Assembly (NCBI RefSeq): GCF_004944975.1
Contig: NZ_SPQG01000006.1
Span: 1 to 64,000 of the forward strand
Length of the DNA stretch: 64,000 nt
Source of the DNA: Halorhabdus amylolytica
GTDB lineage: Archaea > Halobacteriota > Halobacteria > Halobacteriales > Haloarculaceae
Reading direction: 5' to 3'
Shown: positions 28,255-36,615 of the stretch, in pieces
Layout of the letters: each line of letters opens with the position of its first letter
Position numbering within the stretch: position 1 is the stretch's first letter
The notes under the pieces: model-generated
The model's input: the letters and a program-made list of their open reading frames with translations, nothing else
The model's database searches: none
Told to the model about the DNA's origin: nothing
Made by a program: the position numbers and the translations under genes

Positions 28255-29208
28255 ATGACACAACGCGACAATCACCCGGGTACCGGGAATCCGGGGCGGG
28301 TTTCGCGCCGGGGATTCCTCGCAGGGGCGGCGGCCCTAGGGGGGTCGCTGGGGGGCTGTCTCGCCAGCGGCGCGAGCACGGTGTCGGTCCTCTCGGCGGG
28401 GAGTCTGGCGGCAGCCTTCGAGGAGCGGATCGGGTCGGCTTTCGCCGGGGCGACCGACCTCGAGTTCCAGGGAACTTACTACGGGTCCCGTGCAGTCATG
28501 CGGCTGGTCGTCGATGGCCAGCGCCGCCCGGACGTAGTGGTCAGTGCTGACGCAACTCTGTTGCGTGATCGCCTCCGGCCGGCGACGACAACCTGGGACG
28601 TGGTCTTCGCGACGAACGCGCTCGTGATCGCGTACAATCCCGAAACCGAAGCTGGGGAGCGACTCGCGGACGGCGAACCTTGGCATGCGGTCCTCCAGTC
28701 GGCGGACGGCCGAGTCGCTCGGACCGATCCCGACCTGGATCCGCTTGGCTACCGGGCGATCCAGCTGTTCGATCTCGCGGAGCGCTACTACGACAAACCG
28801 GGCCTGGCTGGGGCCCTCCGGGCCAATACCGTGATCGAGCCGGAGGAACCACAACTGCTCGCGGCCGTCGAGAGCGGCGAGCGGGCCGCCGCCGTCGCCT
28901 ACCGGAACATGGCCCACGACTGGGACGTACCCGCCGTCGAACTACCGCCGAAACTGAACTTCGCCGACCCCCGGCTGGCAGACCACTACGCCACCGCAAC
29001 CTACACGACTGCGGACGGCCCAACGTTGTCCGGACGGCCGATCCGGTACAACGCGACCGTTCCGGAGAACGCCGACCACCCCGAGGCAGGACGGCGATTC
29101 GTCCGGTTCCTCGCCGAGCGGCCGGCCCTGCTTCGGGAATCGGGGCTAGTCGTGCCCGACGGGGTTCCGAACGGCCATGGCGACGTGCCGGAAGGGGTGA
29201 TGCCGTGA
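28255..29208 (+). CDS. wtpA: Tungstate/molybdate-binding lipoprotein (WtpA/ModA type)
   Basis: 317 residues. Tat signal with lipobox: SRRGFLAGAAALGGSLGGC. The mature part opens VSVLSAGSLAAAFEERI and continues with YGSRAVMRLVVDGQRRPDVV. This resembles oxyanion-binding proteins of the ModA/WtpA type, which capture molybdate or tungstate outside the membrane. It is first of three coupled genes. I chose ATG 28255, just after the operator, since the in-frame residues before it precede the twin-arginine signal. Confidence 0.87.
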   Translation: MTQRDNHPGTGNPGRVSRRGFLAGAAALGGSLGGCLASGASTVSVLSAGSLAAAFEERIGSAFAGATDLEFQGTYYGSRAVMRLVVDGQRRPDVVVSADATLLRDRLRPATTTWDVVFATNALVIAYNPETEAGERLADGEPWHAVLQSADGRVARTDPDLDPLGYRAIQLFDLAERYYDKPGLAGALRANTVIEPEEPQLLAAVESGERAAAVAYRNMAHDWDVPAVELPPKLNFADPRLADHYATATYTTADGPTLSGRPIRYNATVPENADHPEAGRRFVRFLAERPALLRESGLVVPDGVPNGHGDVPEGVMP

Positions 29209-30101
29209 CCGGCCCCGGTCCATGGCTCCTGAACCGCGTCAGACGGGACGGCCCGGTCGCAAGCGTCGCCGATCGCGTCCCGGTATCCATCACCGAGCGC
29301 GGGGATCGAACCCTGTCGACGCCGGGCGCGACCGGCCAGCGGACCGTCATTGCACTGCTGGGGGCCGTCCTGGTGGCGTACCTGCTCGGTCCGTTCGTCG
29401 CGTTCCTCCTGGAACATGGCCTCCCGACGCCCGGTGCCTTCGCCGATCCGGCCGTCCGGTCGGCGATCGTCGCCTCACTGGTGACCGCGCCGGTGGCGAC
29501 GCTGCTGGCGACGGTCTTCGGCGTGCCGCTGGCATACGTCCTCGCACGGTACAGCTTCCGGGGGAAGCGACTCCTGGAAGCGCTGGTGGTGTTGCCACTG
29601 GTGACACCGCCGGTCGTCGGCGGGGTCGTGTTGGTGAGTGCCTTCGGCCGGCTGACGCCGATCGGGAAGGCCGCGGCGGCGTTGGGCGTGCCGCTGACGC
29701 AGGGCTACGCCGGGGTCGTCCTCGCCCAGACGTTCGTCGCCGCGCCCTTTCTCGTGGTCACCGCCCGCTCGGGGTTCGCGTCGATCGACGCCGACCTGGA
29801 GCGGGCCGCCCGGAATCTCGGGAAGGGGCCACTGGCGACGTTCCGGGAGGTCTCGCTACCGCTGACGCGGGGAAGTATCGTCGCCGGGATCGTCTTGACG
29901 TTCGCCAGGGCGCTCGGGGAGTTCGGCGCGACGATGCTACTGGGCCATCCCCCAGAGACAATGCCGACGCGTATCTGGGTTGCGTTCGTCGCCCACGGGA
30001 CTGACGCGACGGTCCCGCTCGTGGTCGCACTGCTGGGTGCCGGGCTGGCGGTCGTGTTGGTCCTTCGACTGCTGGCTGGGCCCCTGGAGTTCTCGCCATG
30101 A
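29205..30101 (+). CDS. wtpB: Tungstate/molybdate ABC transporter permease (WtpB/ModB type)
   Basis: 298 residues with about six membrane segments. The EAA-loop motif is ERAARNLGKGPLATFREVSLP, and the LTFARALGEFGATMLLGHPP segment is typical of molybdate/sulfate permeases. Translation starts at GTG 29205, whose bases overlap the wtpA stop (GTGA), so the two genes are coupled. The frame runs upstream without a stop inside wtpA, but this is not protein-like. Confidence 0.87.
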   Translation: MTGPGPWLLNRVRRDGPVASVADRVPVSITERGDRTLSTPGATGQRTVIALLGAVLVAYLLGPFVAFLLEHGLPTPGAFADPAVRSAIVASLVTAPVATLLATVFGVPLAYVLARYSFRGKRLLEALVVLPLVTPPVVGGVVLVSAFGRLTPIGKAAAALGVPLTQGYAGVVLAQTFVAAPFLVVTARSGFASIDADLERAARNLGKGPLATFREVSLPLTRGSIVAGIVLTFARALGEFGATMLLGHPPETMPTRIWVAFVAHGTDATVPLVVALLGAGLAVVLVLRLLAGPLEFSP

Positions 30102-31147
30102 GCCTGGCGCTGGCCGGCATCGAGACGACCCGCGGGGACTTCTCGCTGGGCCCGCTTTCGTTGACAGTCGAGGACGGCATCACGACGGTCCTGGGTCCCT
30201 CGGGCGCGGGGAAGTCCACGTTACTCGAACTGATCGCCGGCTTCGAAACTCCCGAATCGGGCACCGTCACCCTGGACGGCGAACGAATCGACGGACTGCC
30301 CCCGGAGAAGCGAAACGTCGGGATGGTCTTCCAGGATGCCGCGCTCTTTCCGCATCTCAGCGTCGCCGAGAACCTCCGGTTCGGCGCGCCCGAAGGGACA
30401 GACGTCGAGGGAACAGTCCGGACCCTGGGGATCGCCGACCTGCTGGATCGTGACACGACGACCCTCTCGGGCGGGGAGCGCCGACGGGTCGCCCTGGCGC
30501 GGACGCTGGTGACCGATCCCGACGCGCTGGTGCTCGACGAGCCGCTGTCGAGTCTGGACGCCCCGATCCGACGACGGCTGCGCCTCGACCTCCGGGACGT
30601 CTTGTCCGATCTCGATGTTCCGGTCGTCTACGTCACTCACGACCAAGAGGAAGCGGCAGTCGTCGGCGACCGCGTCGCCGTTCTCCTCGACGGGACGATC
30701 TGCCAGACGGGGACCGTCGGGAACGTCTTCGACGACCCGGCGACACCGACGGTCGCGCGCTTTCTGGGGGTCGAGAACCTCCTCGAAGGGACCGTCCGCG
30801 AGCGGCACGACGGTGAGGTGACAACGGTCGAGATCGGGGAAAGCACGGTACTCGTCGAAGAAGCGGTCGACGCTGGCATCGAGCAGGCGACCATTGGCCT
30901 GCGACCAGCGGCGATCGAGTTCGTGGGAGGGCCAGACTGGGAGAACACCCTCGCCGTCGACGTCGAGCGCGTCGTTCCGGGACGGAACGGCGCGACGGTC
31001 CTCCTCGCGGCCGACGGACTCGGGCGACTCACGGCCCGAACCGACGATCGGACCGCCGAGGCGGTTACCGCAGGCGAACGAACGACAGTCGCGATCGACC
31101 CGACCGCGATACACGTCTTCCCGCGCGGTCGGGCCGACGGTCGGTGA
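30098..31147 (+). CDS. wtpC: Tungstate/molybdate ABC transporter ATPase (WtpC/ModC type)
   Basis: 349 residues. Walker A is LGPSGAGKSTLLEL, the Q-loop is GMVFQDAALFPHLS, the signature is LSGGERRRVALA, and Walker B is ALVLDEPLSSLD. A C-terminal TOBE-like regulatory region follows after about residue 230. The start ATG 30098 overlaps the wtpB stop (ATGA). The TOBE domain implies feedback by the bound oxyanion. Confidence 0.9.
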   Translation: MSLALAGIETTRGDFSLGPLSLTVEDGITTVLGPSGAGKSTLLELIAGFETPESGTVTLDGERIDGLPPEKRNVGMVFQDAALFPHLSVAENLRFGAPEGTDVEGTVRTLGIADLLDRDTTTLSGGERRRVALARTLVTDPDALVLDEPLSSLDAPIRRRLRLDLRDVLSDLDVPVVYVTHDQEEAAVVGDRVAVLLDGTICQTGTVGNVFDDPATPTVARFLGVENLLEGTVRERHDGEVTTVEIGESTVLVEEAVDAGIEQATIGLRPAAIEFVGGPDWENTLAVDVERVVPGRNGATVLLAADGLGRLTARTDDRTAEAVTAGERTTVAIDPTAIHVFPRGRADGR

Positions 31148-31187
31148 GCGACGGCCAGATCATTTCGAGCGCCCGGTGATCGTCACC

Positions 31188-31676
31188 TCACCGGAACCGG
31201 TCGTCCGCACGCCGGTCCGCGACTGCGTCGTCGCTGTCCGCGATCCAGCCGTCCGAGACACTCTCGGGCACGTCGAAGGCCCCCACGAGTGGTTTCACGT
31301 CCAGTAAGGGCGTCCCGTCGACCACGTCGACGCCGGTGACGTCGATCGTCGCGTCCGCGACTGCCTGGATCGCGACGACCGAGAGGCCGACGTTGTTGGG
31401 TCGAGTGGGGGCACGCGTGGCAAAGAGGCCACGCGGCCGATCATCGAGGAACGGTTCGACGGAAAGAGCTGCGTCATCGGGTGATTCGTGGAAGTGATAC
31501 AGCAGGATACAGTGGGAGAACTCGTCGAGGTCGGCCAGACCCTCGGCGTACGCGTCCCGGAGTTCGACCGTTCCGCGCGCGTCGGTCCCGGCCGGCTGGA
31601 TCGGCATGTCCACCGCCGACTCGAACGGCGAGTGGATCGTCCCGATCGGCTCGTAGGTGACATGATCGTTCGTCAT
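31188..31676 (-). CDS. trmO: tRNA (N6-threonylcarbamoyladenosine) methyltransferase TrmO
   Basis: 162 residues. Family landmarks are YEPIGTIHSPF at the start, QPAGTDARGTVEL, the FSHCILLYHFHES segment and GLFATRAPTRPNNVGLSV. TrmO (YaeB) adds a methyl group from SAM to t6A37 in tRNA. The start is ATG 31676, where the family begins. The gene is convergent with wtpC. Confidence 0.88.
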   Translation of the reverse strand: MTNDHVTYEPIGTIHSPFESAVDMPIQPAGTDARGTVELRDAYAEGLADLDEFSHCILLYHFHESPDDAALSVEPFLDDRPRGLFATRAPTRPNNVGLSVVAIQAVADATIDVTGVDVVDGTPLLDVKPLVGAFDVPESVSDGWIADSDDAVADRRADDRFR

Positions 31677-31732
31677 GGGCGATCGATCGTTTCCCCATCC
31701 GATCAATGGAACGGTCCGCGTTTCGGGGCGAC

Positions 31733-32470
31733 TTACAGATCCATGCCGCCGTTGACGTCGATGACCTCGCCCGTGATGAACGACGAGCGTTCGCTCGCGA
31801 GGAAGGCGACGACATCGGCGACCTCCTCGACGTCACCGATCCGGCCCAGCGGCGTGTCCTCCCGAACCTGCTCGATGATCTCCTCCGGCAGATCGGTCAC
31901 CATGCTGGTCTCGATGAACCCCGGCGCGACGCAGTTGGCCGTCGAACCCTCGCGGGCGAGTTCGTGGGCCAGCGTGCGAGTAAAGCCGAAGATACCAGCC
32001 TTCGCGGTCGCGTAATTCGCTTGCCCGAGGTTGCCGCCCTTGGCGACGATGCTTGAGATATTGATCAACCGGCCGGACTCGGCCCCAACGATGTCGTCAT
32101 AAAAGGTCTGCGTGCAGTTGAACGCACCGTCGAGGTGGACATCGAGGACGGCCCCCCACTGTTCGTGAGTCATGTTCTCGAAAAAGACATCCTGGTTGAT
32201 CCCGGCGTTGTTGACCAGCACGTCGATCGAGCCGAAGGCTTCCTTGACGTCTTCGTACATCAGTTCGACCTGCTCGGGGTCGGTCACGTCGGCCTGGACG
32301 GGGATGGCCGCCCCGCCCGCGTCCTCGACCGCCGAAACGACCGCCCGGGCCGCCTCGGCCGAGCTGTGGTAGTTGACGGCAACTGAACAGCCAGCCTCGC
32401 CGAAGCGTTCGGCGATCCCGCGACCGATTCCCCGCGACGCCCCCGTCACCACACACGTTTTCGGTTCCAT
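31733..32470 (-). CDS. 3-oxoacyl-ACP/acetoacetyl-CoA reductase-type SDR (FabG/PhaB family)
   Basis: 245 residues, classical short-chain dehydrogenase. The nucleotide motif is VVTGASRGIGRGIAERFG; NNAG is present; the catalytic Ser is in INISSIVAKGG and the YxxxK motif is YATAKAGI. The ending SSFITGEVIDVNGGMDL is typical of FabG/PhaB. It could reduce acetoacetyl-CoA for polyhydroxyalkanoate, but no synthase gene is near. ATG 32470 is chosen; a long upstream extension has no SDR features. Confidence 0.88.
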   Translation of the reverse strand: MEPKTCVVTGASRGIGRGIAERFGEAGCSVAVNYHSSAEAARAVVSAVEDAGGAAIPVQADVTDPEQVELMYEDVKEAFGSIDVLVNNAGINQDVFFENMTHEQWGAVLDVHLDGAFNCTQTFYDDIVGAESGRLINISSIVAKGGNLGQANYATAKAGIFGFTRTLAHELAREGSTANCVAPGFIETSMVTDLPEEIIEQVREDTPLGRIGDVEEVADVVAFLASERSSFITGEVIDVNGGMDL

Positions 32471-32612
32471 GGATCGATCGACGCGAGCGGGCGAGAAACC
32501 TTTTGGGCGTGACGCAATATTGGCCGGGCCGGATCGATGACGACCGATCGTTCTATATTCGGAAGAACTGGTTCGTAAGACGTTTTTGCTGGTGGCGGCG
32601 ACCGACGAAGGG

Positions 32613-33854
32613 ATGGACCTCAGTCGGGACCGGTTGCAGTTCTCCTCGCTGTACACGATGCGCTTTGCCGGCAGTTTCGGCTTCATGGCAGTGATGACGC
32701 TACTGCCGGACTATATCGAGGCGCTGGGCGCGACAGGGATTACTATCGGTGTGTTCGTGACGGTTCTGGAACTGGCCCGGACGGTCGGGATCGTCCCGAT
32801 CGCGTGGGCAGGGGATCGCTACAGCAAGCGAACGATCCTGCTGGTCGGACTCGTGACGAGCGTCCTGGCCTACGTCGCGTTTGCGCTCATTTCGACGATT
32901 GAAGGGTTTCTTGGCGCCCGTCTACTCCAGGGGCTAGGGATGACCGGAGTCGGCCTCCTGGGGCTTGCGGTCATCGGCGATCTGGCGCCTGCAGACGGTC
33001 GAGCCACGTATATCGGGAAATTCAACGCCTACCGGATGGCTGCAGGAATCGTCGCACCGCTGAGCGCCGGGGCGCTGTACGCCTGGGTCGGTTTTTCGGG
33101 CGTGTTCGTGGTGGTCGCGGCGCTACTGGCTGTGGCTACCGTCGGCGTCTGGCTATTCGTCCAGAAAGACGAGGAGTCGATCGAGGGCTTTGCGTTCACG
33201 GATCTGGCGGTCAACCGACGCATCCTGACGATGGTTACGTTCCGGGCCCAGTACGCCGTCGCAGTCACGCTCGTTCGAAAGTGGGTGCCGATCTTCGTCG
33301 GTGTTGGGGCAACACAGGGCGGACTCGCCTACGGGTCGGTCGTCGTCGGCGCAGTCCTCTCCGCCGAGAAGTTCACGAACATGCTCACTCAGCCGTTCAC
33401 CGGACAGCTCTCCGACCGGTTCGGCCGAACGCCGTTCATCGTCCTCGGCGGGGGTGCCTACGGACTGATCGCCCTTTCGTTCCCCTTCATTTCGGGTGCT
33501 GAAGGGGTGTTCTCGATCCAGGCCCCGGTCGTGGGGGCGATCACCGGCGCCGTCCTGGCGGCGATCGGCCTGAACGGATTGCTCGGGATCGCCGACGGCT
33601 TCCGGGAACCCGCGAGCATGGCGCTGTTCGCCGACGAGGGCAAGGGCGAGGGGATCGCCAGCAGTTTCGGCATCCGGTCGCTTGTCTGGAAGCCCGGCAG
33701 CGTCCTCGCGCCGCTGGCCGGCGGCTGGCTGATGGGTGCGTTCGGGATCGAATGGGTGTTCTTCCTCGGCGGGGCCGCCGCACTCTCGGGCGTCGGTCTG
33801 TTCCTCGGAATCCTCCTGGTCCAGCACGGCCGTGGGGCACTGCGGGAGTGGTGA
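32613..33854 (+). CDS. Major facilitator superfamily transporter
   Basis: 413 residues with about 12 membrane segments. The MFS loop between helices 2 and 3 is visible as AWAGDRYSKRT, and its counterpart in the second half is GQLSDRFGRTP. A cytoplasmic segment lies near the middle (QKDEESIEGFAFTDLAVNRR). The substrate is unknown. ATG 32613 (MDLSRDRLQFSSLYTMRF) is preferred over an upstream TTG codon. It is divergent from the SDR gene. Confidence 0.88.
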   Translation: MDLSRDRLQFSSLYTMRFAGSFGFMAVMTLLPDYIEALGATGITIGVFVTVLELARTVGIVPIAWAGDRYSKRTILLVGLVTSVLAYVAFALISTIEGFLGARLLQGLGMTGVGLLGLAVIGDLAPADGRATYIGKFNAYRMAAGIVAPLSAGALYAWVGFSGVFVVVAALLAVATVGVWLFVQKDEESIEGFAFTDLAVNRRILTMVTFRAQYAVAVTLVRKWVPIFVGVGATQGGLAYGSVVVGAVLSAEKFTNMLTQPFTGQLSDRFGRTPFIVLGGGAYGLIALSFPFISGAEGVFSIQAPVVGAITGAVLAAIGLNGLLGIADGFREPASMALFADEGKGEGIASSFGIRSLVWKPGSVLAPLAGGWLMGAFGIEWVFFLGGAAALSGVGLFLGILLVQHGRGALREW

Positions 33855-33898
33855 CGAGCAAGGAGTGACAGCCGGGACAGCGACACCGTCGAACCGCG

Positions 33899-33910
33899 CC
33901 TTTTGAAAGG
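33899..33910 (+). promoter_or_regulatory. TATA-like element of serB
   Basis: CCTTTTGAAAGG lies about 27 bases upstream of ATG 33932 and supports that start over the earlier ATG at 33911, which overlaps the element's end. Confidence 0.45.
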
Positions 33911-33931
33911 ATGGCTCGCAAACCCGAAGCC

Positions 33932-34564
33932 ATGATAGTCGCTTTCGACTTCGATGGGACGCTCTCCAGGGACGAGATGACGACGTTCCTTGCCGAGAAG
34001 TGTGGTGTGGTCGAGAAGATGGACGCCATCACCGAGCGGGCGATGAACGGTGAGATCGAGTACGCACAGAGCCTCCGGGAGCGATGCGCGCTACTGGAGG
34101 GGCTAGATGACGAGGAGGCCGAGGACGCCTTCTCGCAGGTCCACCTCCGGCCCGGCGCGGCCGACGTGATCGCGACGTTGAACGATGCGGGCGTACAGAC
34201 GGCGATTCTGACAGGCGGGTTCGAGCGCGGCGTCGGCGCGGCGCTCGATGACGCCGGCATCACAGTCGATCGGATCGTCGCGAACCGGTTGCCCGTCAAG
34301 AAGGGACAACTCACGGGAGACGTCGAAGGGCCACTGATCGAGGGTACCAAGGACGACGCACTTGCCGATCTCGCCGGGGACGTCGGTGTCCCGATGGATT
34401 CGACGGTCGCCGTCGGCGACGGCGCCAACGACCTGCCGATGCTGGAAGTCGCCGGCCTGGCTGTCGGATTCGACCCGAAACCGGCCGTCGAACCGGCCTG
34501 TGACGTTGTAGTCGAGTCGATGGACGAATTACGTGACGTCCTCGTAGCGGAAGGCGTCCTCTGA
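33932..34564 (+). CDS. serB: Phosphoserine phosphatase SerB (HAD family)
   Basis: 210 residues. HAD motif I is AFDFDGTLS, motif II ILTGGFERG, motif III the Lys in KKGQLTGDVEG, and motif IV VAVGDGANDLPML. It is the last step of serine synthesis, removing phosphate from O-phosphoserine. I chose ATG 33932, 27 bases after a TATA-like element. The stop codon overlaps the first base of an 82-bp inverted-repeat element. Confidence 0.88.
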   Translation: MIVAFDFDGTLSRDEMTTFLAEKCGVVEKMDAITERAMNGEIEYAQSLRERCALLEGLDDEEAEDAFSQVHLRPGAADVIATLNDAGVQTAILTGGFERGVGAALDDAGITVDRIVANRLPVKKGQLTGDVEGPLIEGTKDDALADLAGDVGVPMDSTVAVGDGANDLPMLEVAGLAVGFDPKPAVEPACDVVVESMDELRDVLVAEGVL

Positions 34565-34645
34565 TACGGATTATTGTAGATTATTTCCGGCTGACGCCGA
34601 CCCGGGGGTCGACGGATACCGGTACATCACGACAATAATCCGTAT
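34564..34645. repeat. 82-bp inverted-repeat element, copy 1
   Basis: The ends are exact 14-base inverted repeats: ATACGGATTATTGT at 34564-34577 and its complement at 34632-34645. An inner pair of short arms (CGACCC/GGGTCG) gives a long interrupted hairpin. A second element of exactly the same length lies at 49577-49658 with the same outer ends. Both lie just downstream of a plus-strand gene. Confidence 0.8.
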
Positions 34646-34730
34646 GAGTCGGATCGGTCATCACTGGGTCGGCGAGATATGGTAACACAACTACTGATGT
34701 GATTCGCCATCGTGTGGGGTACAGACGTGC

Positions 34731-35327
34731 TCAGGCACTATCGGGTCCGTAGTCGGCGTCCTGGTCGATTTTTCGGACAACTTCGGCCGGATTGCCCTGG
34801 ACGAGTGCATCCGCCGGGACATCCTCGGTGAGGACAGCGCCGGAAGCGACGACGGCGCGGTCGCCGATCGTCACGCCGGGATTGATCGTCGCCTGCCCGC
34901 CGATCCAGACGTCGTCTCCGATCGTGACGGGTTTTGCGTACTCCTCGTAGTCGTCGTCGATGCGTCGGCCCTGGGCGGGGAGCGGGTGCGTCGACGTGTA
35001 GATGTGGACACCCGGCGCAAGCATGACGTTCGACCCGACCTCGACCGGACACGCGTCGAGAATCACACAATCGTAGTTCGCATAGAAGTTCTCACCGACA
35101 TGGATATTGTAGCCGTAATCGCACTCGAACGGCGGGTTGACGTGTGCGCTCTCGTCGACGGTCCCGAACAACTCCGACAGTAACTCTTCGCGTCGTTCGA
35201 TCTCTCCATCGGCTGTCTGATTGTACTCGTGGGTGAGATTCCGTGCCCGACGCTTCTCTTCGACGAGCGTCTCCTCGCCCGGATCGTACATCTCACCGTT
35301 TTGCTTCTTGTGCCGTTCACTCGGCAT
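34731..35327 (-). CDS. Maltose/galactoside O-acetyltransferase-like left-handed beta-helix enzyme
   Basis: 198 residues. A short N-terminal helical cap (GEMYDPGEETLVEEK) is followed by hexapeptide-repeat coils. The acetyl-CoA binding features include NFYANYDCVILDACP, the catalytic-His region YTSTHPL and GDDVWIGGQATINPG. It is a Maa/NodL/LacA-type acetyltransferase that caps sugars with acetyl groups. The natural substrate is unknown. The start is ATG 35327. There is no operon partner. Confidence 0.9.
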   Translation of the reverse strand: MPSERHKKQNGEMYDPGEETLVEEKRRARNLTHEYNQTADGEIERREELLSELFGTVDESAHVNPPFECDYGYNIHVGENFYANYDCVILDACPVEVGSNVMLAPGVHIYTSTHPLPAQGRRIDDDYEEYAKPVTIGDDVWIGGQATINPGVTIGDRAVVASGAVLTEDVPADALVQGNPAEVVRKIDQDADYGPDSA

Positions 35328-35441
35328 ACGACACGTACCACCTCATCGGTGAAAATAATTGTTATCTTTTTTCTTCACACATAGAGTGATTGTCCGGAAC
35401 GCTCTCGGCGGAGCGACACGGGAGGTACACGCAGAGGCACA

Positions 35442-36461
35442 ATGACCGGATCATCGACCGGACAATCCAATCACGCTACGGATGGAGTGAACACCGTCGT
35501 CAGCGAGGGCGTCATCTACGCCCAGCGCGATGCGGGTGCGATGAAACTCGACCTGTACGTGCCCGAAACCGACCGGCGGCCGCCCCTGGTCGTCTACGTT
35601 CACGGCGGCGGCTGGGTGATGGAGACGCGAAAGAACACACCGGATCTCGAACGGTACGCAGCCGAGTGGGGGGTCGCGTTCGCCAGTGTCAGCTATCGTC
35701 TCGCCCCGATCCCAGAGGACGCCGATCCCGAATTTCAGCCGGGGCCGGACAACCCGACGCCGAAAGGTGCTTTCCCGGCCCAGATCATCGACGTGAAGGC
35801 GGCGATCAGGTGGCTCCGGGACAACGCCGAAACCTTCGGCTTCGACGCCGAGAAAGTCGCCGTCTGGGGGGCTTCGGCCGGCGGTCACCTGGCGGCACTG
35901 GCCGCTACACTCGACGACGTCGAGGACCTCGCAGGTGAGGCGTATCCGGAACACGCGGTCGAGAAACGAGTCGCTCCGGAGCGATCGAGTGCCCTCCAGG
36001 CACTCGTCGCCTGGTATCCCGTCACCGATTTCCTGGAACTCCCACACCAGGCCGAGAGCGTCGAATCGATCCTGCTCGGGGGTCCGATCGACGACAACCC
36101 GGAGCGAGCGAGAGTCGCGAGTCCGCGAGCGCACGTCACACCGGACAATCCGCCCGCGCTCCTGATGCACGGGCGCGCAGACGACGTGGTTCCGATCCGG
36201 CAGAGCAGGATTTTCGCCGACGCACTCGCCGAACACGGGGTCGACGCCACGTTGTATGAAATTCACGACGAGGGTCACGTCTTCGGAGCGGAGTCCGAAC
36301 GTTCGGCCATGGACGGACTCACAGCCGATCCCCGGCCGGCCCAGTCTATCACCGCGACTGCCCACGGCGACAAGGGTTCGACCACGGACGTGCTACTGGA
36401 TGCCGTACCGCCGGCGGGCCCCAAAACGATCGAGCAGTTCCTGACCCGGACGATCCGCTGA
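35442..36461 (+). CDS. Alpha/beta hydrolase (BD-FAE/carboxylesterase type)
   Basis: 339 residues. The oxyanion hole motif is YVHGGGWV, the nucleophile elbow is WGASAGGHLAALA, and the catalytic Asp (GRADDVVP) and His (DEGHVFG) follow in order. A glutamine-to-proline-rich loop (PEFQPGPDNPTPKG) may be a lid. It is probably an intracellular esterase or lipase. There is no signal peptide. The start is ATG 35442, after an AT-rich gap shared with the divergent acetyltransferase. Confidence 0.87.
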   Translation: MTGSSTGQSNHATDGVNTVVSEGVIYAQRDAGAMKLDLYVPETDRRPPLVVYVHGGGWVMETRKNTPDLERYAAEWGVAFASVSYRLAPIPEDADPEFQPGPDNPTPKGAFPAQIIDVKAAIRWLRDNAETFGFDAEKVAVWGASAGGHLAALAATLDDVEDLAGEAYPEHAVEKRVAPERSSALQALVAWYPVTDFLELPHQAESVESILLGGPIDDNPERARVASPRAHVTPDNPPALLMHGRADDVVPIRQSRIFADALAEHGVDATLYEIHDEGHVFGAESERSAMDGLTADPRPAQSITATAHGDKGSTTDVLLDAVPPAGPKTIEQFLTRTIR

Positions 36462-36479
36462 AGAAGAGAAATCCCCCCC

Positions 36480-36615
36480 CTCTTCAACGCGTCGAGCAAG
36501 TGATCGCCTGTTCCTCTTCAACGCGTCGAGCGAGTGATTACCTGTTCCTCTTCAACGCGTCGAGCGAGTGATTACCTGTTCCTCTTCAACGCGTCGACCA
36601 AGTGATCGCCTGTTC
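36480..36615. repeat. Four tandem 34-bp copies at the 3' end of metY
   Basis: Units at 36480-36513, 36514-36547, 36548-36581 and 36582-36615 begin ctcttcaacgcgtcga. The last unit encodes the C terminus and stop of MetY on the minus strand (EQAITWSTR then TGA). The other three lie beyond the stop and repeat that same coding end with a few changes. No unique spacers separate them, so it is not CRISPR. Confidence 0.9.

Noticed and set aside
28680-29204. Extension of the wtpB frame into wtpA
   Set aside because: The frame is open by base composition only; the coupled GTG at 29205 and family length support the shorter form.
34564-34645. The 82-base element as a tRNA gene
   Set aside because: The length is near a tRNA but it folds as one long interrupted hairpin. 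No T-loop GTTCRA, anticodon arm or cloverleaf is seen.
36480-36615. 34-bp repeats as a CRISPR array
   Set aside because: Units follow each other with no unique spacers and derive from the metY coding end; no cas genes are in the window.
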